From: Sphaerisporangium rufum | GTDB taxonomy: Bacteria; Actinomycetota; Actinomycetes; Streptosporangiales; Streptosporangiaceae | Length of the DNA: 64,000 bases | NCBI RefSeq assembly: GCF_016863395.1 | Contig: NZ_BOOU01000032.1 | Span: forward strand, 62,001 to 126,000 | Reading direction: 5' to 3' | Shown: positions 40,740 through 49,696 of the stretch, piece after piece | How the letters are laid out: the number at the start of each line of letters is the position of its first letter | Position numbering within the stretch: the stretch's first letter is position 1 | Made by a program: the position numbers and the translations under genes | Notes under the pieces: generated by a model | What the model was told of the DNA's origin: nothing | The model's input: the letters and a program-made list of their open reading frames with translations, nothing else | Database searches by the model: none

Positions 40740-40799
40740 CCGGCGGACGTGCACGGGCCCGACGGACGGTCAGGGGCCGCCGGCGGCCCGGCGGCCGGT

Positions 40800-41354
40800 T
40801 CAGCCCGCGGCGGACCGCCGCGCCGGTGGAGTGGCGGCGGCGCGGCGCCGGATGGCGCGCAGCCAGACATGCCGGATCAGCCCGCTGCCGGCCCGGATGG
40901 CCAGCCAGTAGACCGCGAACATCCGCCGGGCCGGCGCGCTGGTCGCCTGGACCCGGGTCTCGGTGCTCAGCTCGCCGTCCACGCACCGGAAGTTCATCCC
41001 GATCTTGATGTGGCCGGGCCGGTCGAAGGCCCGGAACTCCTCGACGGTCCGTCCCGCGGCCGTGACCATGGGGCGGCGGGCGGACAGGCCCTCGATCGCG
41101 CCCACCAGGATCTCTCCCCGGTCGCGGTGCAGGATGGCGAAGCCGGCGTCGGTGAAGGTGTCCAGCACCCGCCCGCCGGGCGCGAGCGACCGCCTGCCGA
41201 GGGCCGGCATCGCCGTCATGATGGCCCGGAACAGCGGGACCTCGTGCCAGGTGAGCCGCTCGGCGGCGTCAATCACGACCTCGGGGGCGGCGCTCACCCG
41301 CACCCGGTGGCGTTCCCGTCGGTCCCAGCGCGGCAGCGCGGCGTCCAGCGTCAC
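40800..41354 (-). CDS. Hypothetical protein, SRPBCC/DUF2867-like
   Basis: 184 residues. The pattern VRVSAAPEVVIDAAERLTWHEVPLFRAIM, then KIGMNFRCVDGELSTETRVQATSAPARRMFAVYWLAIRAG is like SRPBCC-fold or DUF2867 proteins that bind hydrophobic ligands; the match is weak. GTG 41354 has GCGAGGAGAATGCC upstream. A basic C-terminal tail follows. Not assigned a function. Confidence 0.6.
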   Translation of the reverse strand: MTLDAALPRWDRRERHRVRVSAAPEVVIDAAERLTWHEVPLFRAIMTAMPALGRRSLAPGGRVLDTFTDAGFAILHRDRGEILVGAIEGLSARRPMVTAAGRTVEEFRAFDRPGHIKIGMNFRCVDGELSTETRVQATSAPARRMFAVYWLAIRAGSGLIRHVWLRAIRRRAAATPPARRSAAG

Positions 41355-41545
41355 GGCATTCTCCTCGCACGCGTCGGCGACCTCGGCGCGGGCGGGCGCT
41401 CGCGGCGTCGTTAAGAGGTCTCCGGGACATACCGTACTCGTCGGTAACCCCGGCCCCGGCGGCGGATCGGGCCCGGCCACCGCGTGGCCGGACCGGCCCG
41501 GACCGGCCGGACCTCGACGGGCTGCCCGGCGTACCCGCGCACCGC

Positions 41546-43015
41546 TCAGGAGGTGGCGTGGTGTTCGAGGAAGGTGTAGACGTCGGCCTCGTCGACGCCG
41601 GGGAAGGACCCGGGCGGCAGCGCGGCGAGCACGTGCGAGTTGGCGCGGGCCGACGGCCAGGCGTACCCCTCCCAGCGCCGGGTCAGCTCGGCCGGCGGCC
41701 GGCGACAGCAGTCGCCGGACGGGCAGTCCGACCTGGTGCGAACGGTGGTCTCCCGGCCGCGGAACCAGCGCGACTCGCGGTAGGGCACGCCGAGCGTGAT
41801 CGCGAAGTCGCGCTCGCGGGACGGGTCCACGTGCGCGACGCAGAAGTAGGTGCCGGTGGGCGAATCGGAGTACTGGTGGAGCACCGAGAAGCGGTCCGGG
41901 GTGCGGAACACCTGGCGTCCCGACCACTGCAGGCACATGCGCTGGCCCTCGATCGCCCCCTGCTCGTCCGCCGGGAAGACGATCCCGTCGTTCTCGTAGG
42001 CCTTGTAGATGATGCCGCCGGCGTCGTTGCGCACGAAGTGGCAGACGAGCCCCAGGTGGTGGGTGGCCAGGTTGGTGAAGCGGTGCGCGGCCATCTCGTA
42101 GGAGACGGCGAATACGTCGCGTAGATCCTCCACCGACAGCGCGCGGTCCTGCTTGGCCTCGCGCAGGTAGGGCACGGCGGCCGTCTCGGGCACCAGCACG
42201 GCGGCGGCGAAGTAGTTGGCCTCGGTGCGCTGCCGCAGGAAGTCGGCGAAGTCACGCGGCCGGTGGTGGCCCAGGGCGAGGTGGCCGAGCGTCTGCAGCA
42301 GGATGGTGCGCGGGGAGTGCATGCCGAGCTGCTCGTGCTTGACGTAGATGCGGCGGTTGCGCAGGTCGGTGATCGAGCGCACCGATCGGGGCAGGTCCTG
42401 CGCGGTGCGCACCGTGTAGCCGAAGTGGGTGACCAGCGCCTGCACGGTGCCCTGCGACAGCGCGCCGGTCCGGTAGCCGACGGCGGTCAGCGCCTCGGCG
42501 GCGGCGCCCTCGATCTCGGCGAAGTAGTTGCCCTGCTCGCGCTGCTTGCGGCGCAGTTCGGCGTTGGCCGCCCGCGCCTCCTCCGGCGTCGCCGTCCCCT
42601 TCGCCTCGCGCGAGCGCAGCTCCCCGTACAGCGCCAGGATGTGCTCCAGCACGTCGCTCGGCACCCGGGCGGAGACCTTCAGCCGGGGCAGGCCGAGCGA
42701 GGCGTACAGCGGGTCGCGCTGGGCCTCCTCCAGGGCGATCTCCAGCTGGGCGCGCCGGGTCGGCGCCTGGCGGCGCAGCAGTTCCTCGACCGGGACGCCG
42801 AGGGCGGCGGCCAGCGACTTTAGCAGTGACAGCTTCGGCTCGCGCCGGCCGTTCTCCAGCAGCGACAGCTGGCTGGGCGCCCGGCCGACCTGCTCCCCCA
42901 GTTCGGCCAGGGTGAGCTTGCGCTGCTTGCGCAGGTGCCGCAGCCGCTGACCGAAGGCCAGCAGGTCCAGCTCCTGCGGCAAAGTCGATGATTCTTCGCT
43001 CAGTGGAGATGCCAC
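41546..43015 (-). CDS. ramB: XRE-family regulator of acetate metabolism, RamB
   Basis: 489 residues. N-terminal XRE HTH (FGQRLRHLRKQRKLTLAELGEQVGRAPSQLSLLENG), a central IrrE/ImmA-like domain and a C-terminal DUF2083 domain with a Cys pair (SDCPSGDCC). The ImmA zinc motif is degenerate (QTLGHLALGHH in place of HExxH). In corynebacteria and mycobacteria RamB controls aceA, and here the gene is divergent from aceA, as expected. GTG 43015 is the likely start; ATG 43045 is possible. Confidence 0.9.
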   Translation of the reverse strand: MASPLSEESSTLPQELDLLAFGQRLRHLRKQRKLTLAELGEQVGRAPSQLSLLENGRREPKLSLLKSLAAALGVPVEELLRRQAPTRRAQLEIALEEAQRDPLYASLGLPRLKVSARVPSDVLEHILALYGELRSREAKGTATPEEARAANAELRRKQREQGNYFAEIEGAAAEALTAVGYRTGALSQGTVQALVTHFGYTVRTAQDLPRSVRSITDLRNRRIYVKHEQLGMHSPRTILLQTLGHLALGHHRPRDFADFLRQRTEANYFAAAVLVPETAAVPYLREAKQDRALSVEDLRDVFAVSYEMAAHRFTNLATHHLGLVCHFVRNDAGGIIYKAYENDGIVFPADEQGAIEGQRMCLQWSGRQVFRTPDRFSVLHQYSDSPTGTYFCVAHVDPSRERDFAITLGVPYRESRWFRGRETTVRTRSDCPSGDCCRRPPAELTRRWEGYAWPSARANSHVLAALPPGSFPGVDEADVYTFLEHHATS

Positions 43016-43223
43016 CCCAGCATCGTAGGCGAAATTTCGGCACATCTTCCAGCATCCCGGCTGGCGGCTCCCCCAGGCCCAGGCTGCTCTCCGCGACCCT
43101 GCGAACCGGCACGGTGGATGCACGGTGGAGTCACGCCGGCCCTCGGTTCGCCCCATCATCCGCCGCCCAGGGTCGCCGGATTGGTCTAGGCCATAGCGAA
43201 AATTTTACATTTCTTGCCACGGA

Positions 43224-43239
43224 AATACTGGCCAGTATT
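43224..43239. promoter_or_regulatory. 16-bp perfect palindrome before aceA
   Basis: AATACTGGCCAGTATT, in the AT-rich part of the ramB-aceA gap, about 108 bp before the aceA ATG. It is a candidate operator (RamB or another acetate/carbon regulator). A GGCGATTTTTTCGCC hairpin stands at about 43259. Confidence 0.5.
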
Positions 43240-43346
43240 CACCTAAAACGCAAGAAGGGCGATTTTTTCGCCGAACATCGTTGCCGCTACTCCGACTTTC
43301 CCCGCAGACTCGAAGCAAGCGCCCAGAGGACGTCAAAGGAGTCAAA

Positions 43347-44639
43347 ATGGAAGATCGCCTCAAGGGAGCTGCAGAGGAACTGCGGCGGGAGTGGGAGAGC
43401 GACCCGCGCTGGAAGAACGTCGATCGGACCTACTCGGCCGAGGACGTCGTTCGCCTGCGGGGCTCGGTCCAGGAGGAGCACACTCTCGCGCGGCTCGGCG
43501 CCGAACGGCTGTGGAGCCTGCTGCAGAGCGAGGAGTACGTGCACGCCCTCGGCGCGCTGACCGGCAACCAGGCCGTGCAGCAGGTCAAGGCGGGCCTGAA
43601 GGCCATCTACCTGTCCGGCTGGCAGGTCGCCGCCGACGCCAACCTCGGCGGCCAGACCTACCCCGACCAGAGCCTGTATCCCGCGAACTCGGTGCCCGCC
43701 GTGGTCCGCCGGATCAACAACGCGCTGCTGCGCGCCGACCAGATCACCTGGTCGGAGGGCGACACCAGGGCCCCGCACTGGCTCGCCCCGATCGTGGCCG
43801 ACGCCGAGGCCGGGTTCGGCGGCGTGCTCAACGCCTACGAGCTCATGAAGGGCATGATCGCCGCCGGTGCCGCCGGGGTGCACTGGGAGGACCAGCTCGC
43901 CTCGGAGAAGAAGTGCGGCCACCTCGGCGGCAAGGTGCTGATCCCGACCGGGCAGCACATCAAGACGCTGAACGCCGCCCGGCTGGCCGCCGACGTGTGC
44001 GACGTGCCGTCTCTGATCATCGCGCGGACCGACGCCCAGGCCGCGACCCTGCTGACCACCGACGTCGACCCGCGCGACCAGGCCTTCACCACCGGTGACC
44101 GTACCGCCGAGGGCTTCTACCGGGTCCGCAACGGCGTGGACGCCTGCATCGCCCGCGGGCTGGCCTACGCACCGTACGCCGACCTGCTGTGGATGGAGAC
44201 CTCCACCCCCGACCTGGACGTGGCCCGGCGGTTCGCCGAGGCGATCAAGGCCGAGTACCCCGACCAGATGCTCGCCTACAACTGCTCGCCGTCGTTCAAC
44301 TGGAAGCAGCACCTCGACGACTCCACCATCGCCAAGTTCCAGCGCGAGCTCGGCCACATGGGGTACCGCTTCCAGTTCATCACGCTGGCGGGCTTCCACT
44401 CGCTGAACCACTCGATGTTCGACCTGGCCCGCGGCTACGCCGACGAGGGCATGACCGCCTACGTCGAGCTGCAGGAGGCCGAGTTCGCCGCCGAGTCGCG
44501 CGGCTACACCGCCACCCGCCACCAGCGGGAGGTCGGCACCGGCTACTTCGACCTGATCAGCACGGCGGTCTCGCCGGACTCCTCCACGGTGGCGCTCAAG
44601 GGCTCCACCGAGGCCGAGCAGTTCACCCGCTCGCACTGA
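43347..44639 (+). CDS. aceA: Isocitrate lyase
   Basis: Splits isocitrate into glyoxylate and succinate for growth on acetate or fatty acids. 430 residues, prokaryotic short form. The catalytic signature KKCGHLGGK has the active Cys at 190. Upstream AAAGGAGTCAAA fixes ATG 43347. Divergent from ramB; no malate synthase gene is in the window. Confidence 0.95.
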   Translation: MEDRLKGAAEELRREWESDPRWKNVDRTYSAEDVVRLRGSVQEEHTLARLGAERLWSLLQSEEYVHALGALTGNQAVQQVKAGLKAIYLSGWQVAADANLGGQTYPDQSLYPANSVPAVVRRINNALLRADQITWSEGDTRAPHWLAPIVADAEAGFGGVLNAYELMKGMIAAGAAGVHWEDQLASEKKCGHLGGKVLIPTGQHIKTLNAARLAADVCDVPSLIIARTDAQAATLLTTDVDPRDQAFTTGDRTAEGFYRVRNGVDACIARGLAYAPYADLLWMETSTPDLDVARRFAEAIKAEYPDQMLAYNCSPSFNWKQHLDDSTIAKFQRELGHMGYRFQFITLAGFHSLNHSMFDLARGYADEGMTAYVELQEAEFAAESRGYTATRHQREVGTGYFDLISTAVSPDSSTVALKGSTEAEQFTRSH

Positions 44640-44700
44640 TCACGGCACCGTCCGCCGCGGGCGCACCCGAGAGCACTCGCGGCGGGCGGCCCCCCAGATC

Positions 44701-44758
44701 CGCGGGTTCGTCCGGTCACAACCGCCTGGGCAGCGGCTCCCCTCCGGACGAACCCGCG
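44701..44758. terminator. 15-bp inverted repeat between aceA and parA-like gene
   Basis: CGCGGGTTCGTCCGG (44701-44715) and CCGGACGAACCCGCG (44744-44758) are exact inverted copies with a 28-nt loop. The loop contains the last codons and stop of the ParA-like gene. It is likely a bidirectional terminator, or it could be an edge mark of the acquired two-gene unit. Confidence 0.55.
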
Positions 44759-45834
44759 CTCTCATCACCGGGGTTCGGCTCTGAGCCCGGCGACTTCACC
44801 TCGTCAATTCGCCGGAGCACGTTCTCTGCCAGGACACGGAACTCAGCCCGGCACTTTTGAACGTATGCCTGGGTACTGCCCAACGCGCCGTCAGCCGCCC
44901 TCAGATCGAACATCGGCTTGCGGGCGTCATGAGCAAGCGGCATCAGGCTCTGGTAGTTGCGCAAGGTGGCGATCTCATAGGAGCGTCCCGAATCGGCAGG
45001 CACGGGGTCACCAAGAACCGAACCGTTGAAGATTGTCGGAATGCGTTCCAGCCACCGCTGGTAGGCCTTGACCGGTCGATCGAGCCGCATGGTCGGCTGC
45101 ATGATCACATATCCCAGCGGACGCATCGCTCCGGAAGGAGCCGAAATCGAGGGCGGCACCTTCGGACGCAGGTCCCGCTGCCACATGGCCCGCCATGAAC
45201 GCAGCGTCGGACCAAGGTTGCGCAGGCCGCGCAGCGAGAACAGGTCCGCCGCAAGCGGCATGAGAACCGTGTCCGCGGTCAAGAGTGCAGCACGGTTGAT
45301 GGCACCAAGATTCGGGCCGACATCGATGAGGACCAGGTCGGCACGGACGCGACGCGCGGCGTCATCGATGATACGGAAGAACGCGGTGGTCGTCCGGATG
45401 GCTGCGGGATCACCCATGACGCAGTTCGGCCAGGCAGCCGAGAGCCTGTCCTCGAAGGCGCTGAGCTCAAGGTCACCAGGTGTGAGCCAAAGACCGTCCA
45501 TGATCTGGATCGGCGCGTAGAACGCGACATCGCCCAACCCTTCCATGATCGGCCTTACCGAGGCCGCGACGGTGCCCGACCTCCCCGTGACACGCCGGAT
45601 GGGCGACTCCGAAAGCGCAGATGAGGCACCGCCCCACGCCGGGCTTTCCGGCTCCGCCCAGAGAACCGCCAGTTCCTCCTCATCGAGGAAGGCCGCAGTC
45701 AGATTGGACTGAGGATCGAGGTCGACCGCCAGTACCCGATGGCCGAGTCGCTGGAACATATGGGCCAGGTGATAGGTGAGCGTCGTCTTGCCGACCCCGC
45801 CCTTGTTGTTGAAGAGAGCCACCGAGACCGTCAT
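44716..45834 (-). CDS. ParA-like P-loop ATPase
   Basis: Deviant Walker-A ATPase of the ParA/Soj type, 372 residues. NNKGGVGKTTLTYHLAHMF (Walker A'), VDLDPQSNL and DLVLIDVGPNLGAINRAAL are family marks. Compared with chromosomal ParA it has a long C-terminal extension and no ParB gene beside it. ATG 45834 overlaps the stop of the upstream AlbA_2 gene and has GAGGAGG before it. The pair is coupled in translation, so the proteins likely work together. G+C is lower than that of neighbours. Confidence 0.82.
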   Translation of the reverse strand: MTVSVALFNNKGGVGKTTLTYHLAHMFQRLGHRVLAVDLDPQSNLTAAFLDEEELAVLWAEPESPAWGGASSALSESPIRRVTGRSGTVAASVRPIMEGLGDVAFYAPIQIMDGLWLTPGDLELSAFEDRLSAAWPNCVMGDPAAIRTTTAFFRIIDDAARRVRADLVLIDVGPNLGAINRAALLTADTVLMPLAADLFSLRGLRNLGPTLRSWRAMWQRDLRPKVPPSISAPSGAMRPLGYVIMQPTMRLDRPVKAYQRWLERIPTIFNGSVLGDPVPADSGRSYEIATLRNYQSLMPLAHDARKPMFDLRAADGALGSTQAYVQKCRAEFRVLAENVLRRIDEVKSPGSEPNPGDESAGSSGGEPLPRRL

Positions 45835-47018
45835 CCCGACCTCCTCAATGTCACCGACCATGAGGTGTCGTCCACCAGGAACTCCGCTGGAGGATTACCG
45901 TTCTCCGCCAGCGATGCCTGGATCCGGCCGATGCCCCGACCGAACCTGTTCACGTAACCGAGTGACTTCATGGCGGCAGCGAGCGACGGATTCCGGAAAT
46001 CGCTCACCCGGTCGAAATTATCTGGTCGAACTTGCCCGAAGGGCCCCCCCGGGTTGGTGACCTCGATCCGGTCGGCGAACCACAGGATGCGGACCGGAGC
46101 GTAGGAGGTCTCATAATTGCGGTGCATGACCGCGTTCATGCACACCTCCCGTAGCGCGGCGAACGGGTAATCCGGCTTCTGCCTTTCCCGCAGCCCGTCC
46201 GCCTCCACTACGCGGGTATGGAGATGGCCGCGGAGCACCGCCTCAAGGCGTCCGGCGAGATCGATCACGTTGTAACGCAGTTCCTGATCATCGGCGATCG
46301 CCGCATCCCACCCGATACCGTCGTACCTTACGAACTGCAGGTAGGCGCCCGGGATGAATCCGCTCGGGTTGAACCCGAGGACCAGCAGACCAAGAATCGT
46401 TGGAGTGCCTGCCAGATCGGCCATGCCCAGGCTGGCGAGCTGCAGCCCTTCGGGCCGGCCGTTCTCCTCAATGACGTCCGGCGCGACGACCGACGGCAGA
46501 TAGGTGGACCGGAACGCCACCAGATCAAGATCGCCTAGCGTGCCGCCAGGAACGCTTCGACCATCGAAGGGACCGTCCTTGGCGCGGCGTCGCTCAGCCA
46601 GTACCCGTTCGTCGTCCCGGGTCGCCTTGCGAGTCGTCGGTCCCGGGCGCACCCAGACGACGCCGTCATACCGAACCGGTGGGCTCGCGGAGGCCTCGAC
46701 CCGGATTCTGACCACCGGCTTTCCCTTGAACGTCCCCGCCTCCACCGTCATTGACGGCCGATCGAGAATCTGACCGCTGTCGCGGAACTCGGTGAGCTTA
46801 CGCAGATCTTCGTCGCCGTCTTTGACATCGGCCACCGGCTCGCCCTTATCGTTCACACCGACCAGCAGGTCCCCGCCACCACGCCCGCACAGGTCATTGG
46901 CGAAGGCGCAGATCGCCTGCCCGATCTTGTCGCGGTTCACGGCCGACTGCTTGAACTCCAGAACGGTGCTCTCCCGGTCGCCGAGCAGGTCGGCCAGGTC
47001 CATGGTCATGTCGGCCAT
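45831..47018 (-). CDS. AlbA_2/HATPase_c_4 protein (RecG-like, Schlafen-AlbA type)
   Basis: 395 residues. The N-terminal AlbA_2 (Schlafen-like DNA/RNA-binding) domain shows STVLEFKQSAVNRDKIGQAI and GGGDLLVGVNDKGE. The C-terminal ATPase-like part has EVCMNAVMHRNYETSYAPVRI and RIEVTNPGGPFG, as in HATPase_c_4. Such proteins occur in defence and regulatory islands (family knowledge). ATG 47018; in-frame ATGs at 47009 and 47003. First of the two-gene operon with the ParA-like gene. Confidence 0.8.
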   Translation of the reverse strand: MADMTMDLADLLGDRESTVLEFKQSAVNRDKIGQAICAFANDLCGRGGGDLLVGVNDKGEPVADVKDGDEDLRKLTEFRDSGQILDRPSMTVEAGTFKGKPVVRIRVEASASPPVRYDGVVWVRPGPTTRKATRDDERVLAERRRAKDGPFDGRSVPGGTLGDLDLVAFRSTYLPSVVAPDVIEENGRPEGLQLASLGMADLAGTPTILGLLVLGFNPSGFIPGAYLQFVRYDGIGWDAAIADDQELRYNVIDLAGRLEAVLRGHLHTRVVEADGLRERQKPDYPFAALREVCMNAVMHRNYETSYAPVRILWFADRIEVTNPGGPFGQVRPDNFDRVSDFRNPSLAAAMKSLGYVNRFGRGIGRIQASLAENGNPPAEFLVDDTSWSVTLRRSG

Positions 47019-47120
47019 TCTGCCGGGCGACGCACACCACCGTCCTGTGGACGGCATCCACCAGAGGTTCACAGATCCGCAACGAGAGCACTCCTGGATC
47101 GCAATCTCCACATTTCAGGC

Positions 47121-47762
47121 TCACTGGCGGTGGGCGAGGAGGTAGGCGCGGCAGGTCTCCACTTCGGCGGGGTGGTTCACCCGTTCCATCCACATCTGGA
47201 CGGCGAACCCGGTGTCCGCCAGCAGCCCGATGATGTGATCCGGCTGGTAGAAGCGGAAGTCGACGTCGACCTTCTGGTCCAGCCACTCCGCCAGATGCCG
47301 CACCTCGGTGCCGATGTGGAAGGAGAGCAGGAACGGCGCCCCGGGCAGCAGCGTCCGGCGGACCTCGGCGAACGCGGCGGGCAGCTCGCCGGGGCCCAGG
47401 TGGATGATCGAGTAGAACGCGACGGCCGCGCCGAACTCGCCGTCGCCGGCGGGCAGCGCGACCAGGTCCCCCTCGCGGAACTCGACGTCCGGGTGCGCTC
47501 GCGCGGCGGCGGCCACCATCGCCGGGGACAGGTCGACGCCGACGGCGCGCATCCCGTGGGCGGCCAGCCAGGCCGCGACGTGCCCGGGACCGCAGCCCAA
47601 GTCGGCCACCGGCGCGTCGGGCACCGCCTGCTCGGCCAGCGCCGCCAGCAGCGCCCGGTCCAGCGGCTTGCCGGCCAGCTCGTCCCCGAACCGGGCCGCG
47701 TACGCCTCGGCGACCGCGTCATAGCTGCGCCGGACGCCGTCCCGCCGTCCATGATCAGACAT
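47121..47762 (-). CDS. SAM-dependent methyltransferase
   Basis: 213 residues, class I fold: YDAVAEAYAARFGDELAG at the N-terminus, VADLGCGPGHVAAWLAA (motif I), VGVDLSPAMVAAAA, then SFHIGTEVRHLAEWLDQ. Typical of small-molecule methyltransferases of unknown substrate. ATG 47762 is preferred. It shows normal high G+C, so the low-G+C unit ends before it. Confidence 0.85.
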   Translation of the reverse strand: MSDHGRRDGVRRSYDAVAEAYAARFGDELAGKPLDRALLAALAEQAVPDAPVADLGCGPGHVAAWLAAHGMRAVGVDLSPAMVAAAARAHPDVEFREGDLVALPAGDGEFGAAVAFYSIIHLGPGELPAAFAEVRRTLLPGAPFLLSFHIGTEVRHLAEWLDQKVDVDFRFYQPDHIIGLLADTGFAVQMWMERVNHPAEVETCRAYLLAHRQ

Positions 47763-47814
47763 GCCGGACAGCATCCCACAACCCGCCCGGACCGCCCACC
47801 CGGCCCGGCTCGCC

Positions 47815-48036
47815 CTACTGGAAGTCGAACTCGTCGGCCCGCACCCCGGCGAGGAACGCCTCCCACTCGCCACGGGTGTAGACGATCACCGGACCGTCCG
47901 GCTTCCGGCTGTGCCGCACCGCCACCCGGCCACTCCCATCCAGCACCGGCCCCGCCTCGACACAGTTGGGTCCACCGTCCGGACTGAAGCTACTGATGTG
48001 CCATGCGACAGGGGGTTCATGCTCAGATGTCGCCAT
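47815..48036 (-). CDS. DUF397 protein
   Basis: 73 residues, DUF397 signature: WHISSFSPDGGPNCVEAG, then VAVRHSRKPDGPVIVYTRGEWEAFLAGV. In actinomycetes these small proteins pair with XRE/DUF5753 regulators, as here (15 bp downstream of one). The role is probably in developmental or antibiotic regulation (known trend, not shown here). Confidence 0.92.
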   Translation of the reverse strand: MATSEHEPPVAWHISSFSPDGGPNCVEAGPVLDGSGRVAVRHSRKPDGPVIVYTRGEWEAFLAGVRADEFDFQ

Positions 48037-48051
48037 CGTTCTTCGCCTCTC

Positions 48052-48903
48052 CTACGGCAGACTGTCGATAAGGGTACGAATGAACTTCTTCGACTCTGAC
48101 GGTTCGTAGGCGTCCCGCCGGATATGGTCAAGTTTAAGCACGAAACGAGGAACTTCGCGGCTCTCTACGTAGATCCCGCCTCCCGGCGTATCCATGTAGA
48201 CGACCTCCGGATAGGGGTCCGGCATGTCAAAGATCCTGAATGGCCCTTCCGGGCTCGCATGAGCTCCAGAAGAGAAGGGCAGCACTCGGATTTCTATGTG
48301 CGGTTGCTCCGACAGGGCCAGCACGTGCTCGAGTTGTGACTTGAGGACCGCCGGCCCACCTGCACAACGACGCAGAACCCCCTCGTCCAGGATCGCCTCG
48401 ATACGTGGCGGCTGAGGGTCGGAGAGAATCTGCTGGCGAGTGAGCCGGAAGCGTACGCCGGAGGTGATCTGAACCGGCGAGGAGTCGACGACGGCCGCCT
48501 GTACCGCTTCCATGTAGGCGCGGGTCTGCAGCAGGCCCGGGATCACCAGCGTGTCGAAGGAGCAGATGCGCCGGGCCCGCGACTCCACCCAGGCGTAGTC
48601 GACCATGATCTTTGAAAGATCCTCCGAATAGCTGTCCCACCATCCGGCCTGCCACACCTCTCCGGCCAGCTTGATCAGTCCGTCCCGCCGGGACACCTCC
48701 GTGACGCCGTACAAATCAAGCATCGCGCGTACATCTGGCGTTCTGGCCGGGTAGATTCCGGCTTCTATCCTGCTCACCGTCCCGCCGTCGCGCTGGATGA
48801 ATGCGCCGACCTCCTTGAGGGTGAGGCCACTCATCTCTCGGAGTTGCCGCAATTCGCGGCCTAGCCACTGCGCTCGCAGCGTCATAGCACGCTTGGACGT
48901 CAT
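48052..48903 (-). CDS. XRE-family regulator with DUF5753 domain
   Basis: 283 residues. HTH: LGRELRQLREMSGLTLKEVGAFIQRDGGTVSRIEAG; DUF5753 follows (SFDTLVIPGLLQTRAYMEA, then EVVYMDTPGGGIYVE). Operon with DUF397. Divergent from the HATPase gene at 49056; this three-gene set recurs in actinomycete genomes. G+C is somewhat lower than usual. Confidence 0.92.
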   Translation of the reverse strand: MTSKRAMTLRAQWLGRELRQLREMSGLTLKEVGAFIQRDGGTVSRIEAGIYPARTPDVRAMLDLYGVTEVSRRDGLIKLAGEVWQAGWWDSYSEDLSKIMVDYAWVESRARRICSFDTLVIPGLLQTRAYMEAVQAAVVDSSPVQITSGVRFRLTRQQILSDPQPPRIEAILDEGVLRRCAGGPAVLKSQLEHVLALSEQPHIEIRVLPFSSGAHASPEGPFRIFDMPDPYPEVVYMDTPGGGIYVESREVPRFVLKLDHIRRDAYEPSESKKFIRTLIDSLP

Positions 48904-49055
48904 CGTGCACCTCGTGGGGAATTCAGGGGTTAAGTCAGATTCCGGATGCTACAAATTTGTGTTTCTCTGCAAACGACCCGCAGGGATGTCTCCGACCTGG
49001 CATCGTTCAGTAATGGATCGTACACACAGAGTTGTCGACCGGGGAGGGGTTCGCC

Positions 49056-49664
49056 ATGGAGGACGGGTGCCAAGCGCAGGCGGCGGTGGATCAGCGGCCA
49101 TCGTGGCAGCTGGAAGGGACGCTCGGGTTGCCGGCGGTCTCGCGGCGGTTCGCGCCGCGGGCGGAGCTGGTGCGGGAGGTGCGCGGGTTCGTGTCCGGGC
49201 TGCTCGGCGCCGGGCATCCGCACCTGGACGACGTGATCCTGCTGACCAGCGAGCTGGCGGCGAACGTCGTGCGGCACGCCCCCGGGCAGGACTTCCTGGT
49301 CTCGGTGGCCTTCCCCGGCGGCGGCGTGCTGGTGGCGGTCACCGACGGCGGCTCGGCCGGCTCGCCGCGGCTCCGGAGGGCGGCCGACGACGAGGTGGAC
49401 GGGCGCGGGCTCGTCCTGGTGGACGGGCGCGGGCTCGTCCTGGTGGACGGGCTGGCCGCGCGCTGGGGGTTCGAGCGGGGACGGCGCGGCACGGTGGTGT
49501 GGTTCGAGCTGGACGAACCGAACGCCCTGGACGAATCGCACGCCCTGCGGGGCATGGGCGCCTTGGACGAATCGAACGCCCCCGGGCGGCATGGGCGCAC
49601 TGCACGGCCCGGTCAAGCCGGGCCGGGCGGGCTCGCGGAAGGCCGGCGAGCGGGAGGCGGTTGA
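49056..49664 (+). CDS. RsbW-like GHKL ATPase with duplicated G-box
   Basis: 202 residues, single HATPase domain of the anti-sigma/serine-kinase type. N-box: ILLTSELAANVVRHAPG. G1: VAVTDGGSAGSP. The G2 element GRGLVLVDG is present twice in tandem because of an exact 24-bp duplication (49395-49442), before LAARWGFERG. The C-terminus has degenerate repeats (NALDESHALRG, GALDESNAPG). ATG 49056 with GGGGAGGGG upstream. Part of the HATPase-XRE-DUF397 set. The duplicated lid may alter activity. Confidence 0.85.
   Translation: MEDGCQAQAAVDQRPSWQLEGTLGLPAVSRRFAPRAELVREVRGFVSGLLGAGHPHLDDVILLTSELAANVVRHAPGQDFLVSVAFPGGGVLVAVTDGGSAGSPRLRRAADDEVDGRGLVLVDGRGLVLVDGLAARWGFERGRRGTVVWFELDEPNALDESHALRGMGALDESNAPGRHGRTARPGQAGPGGLAEGRRAGGG
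49395..49442 (+). repeat. 24-bp exact tandem duplication in HATPase gene
   Basis: Two identical 24-bp units (49395-49418, 49419-49442; start GTGGACGGGCGCGGG) plus a 9-bp partial third copy. Encodes VDGRGLVL twice, in frame. Confidence 0.95.
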
Positions 49665-49696
49665 GCGAGAGGCGGTTGAGCGCGGCCCTGGGCCGG

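Noticed and set aside
44716-45834. Chromosome-partition locus (parAB)
   Set aside because: No ParB, no parS-like sites and no origin features; the partner is an AlbA_2/HATPase protein.
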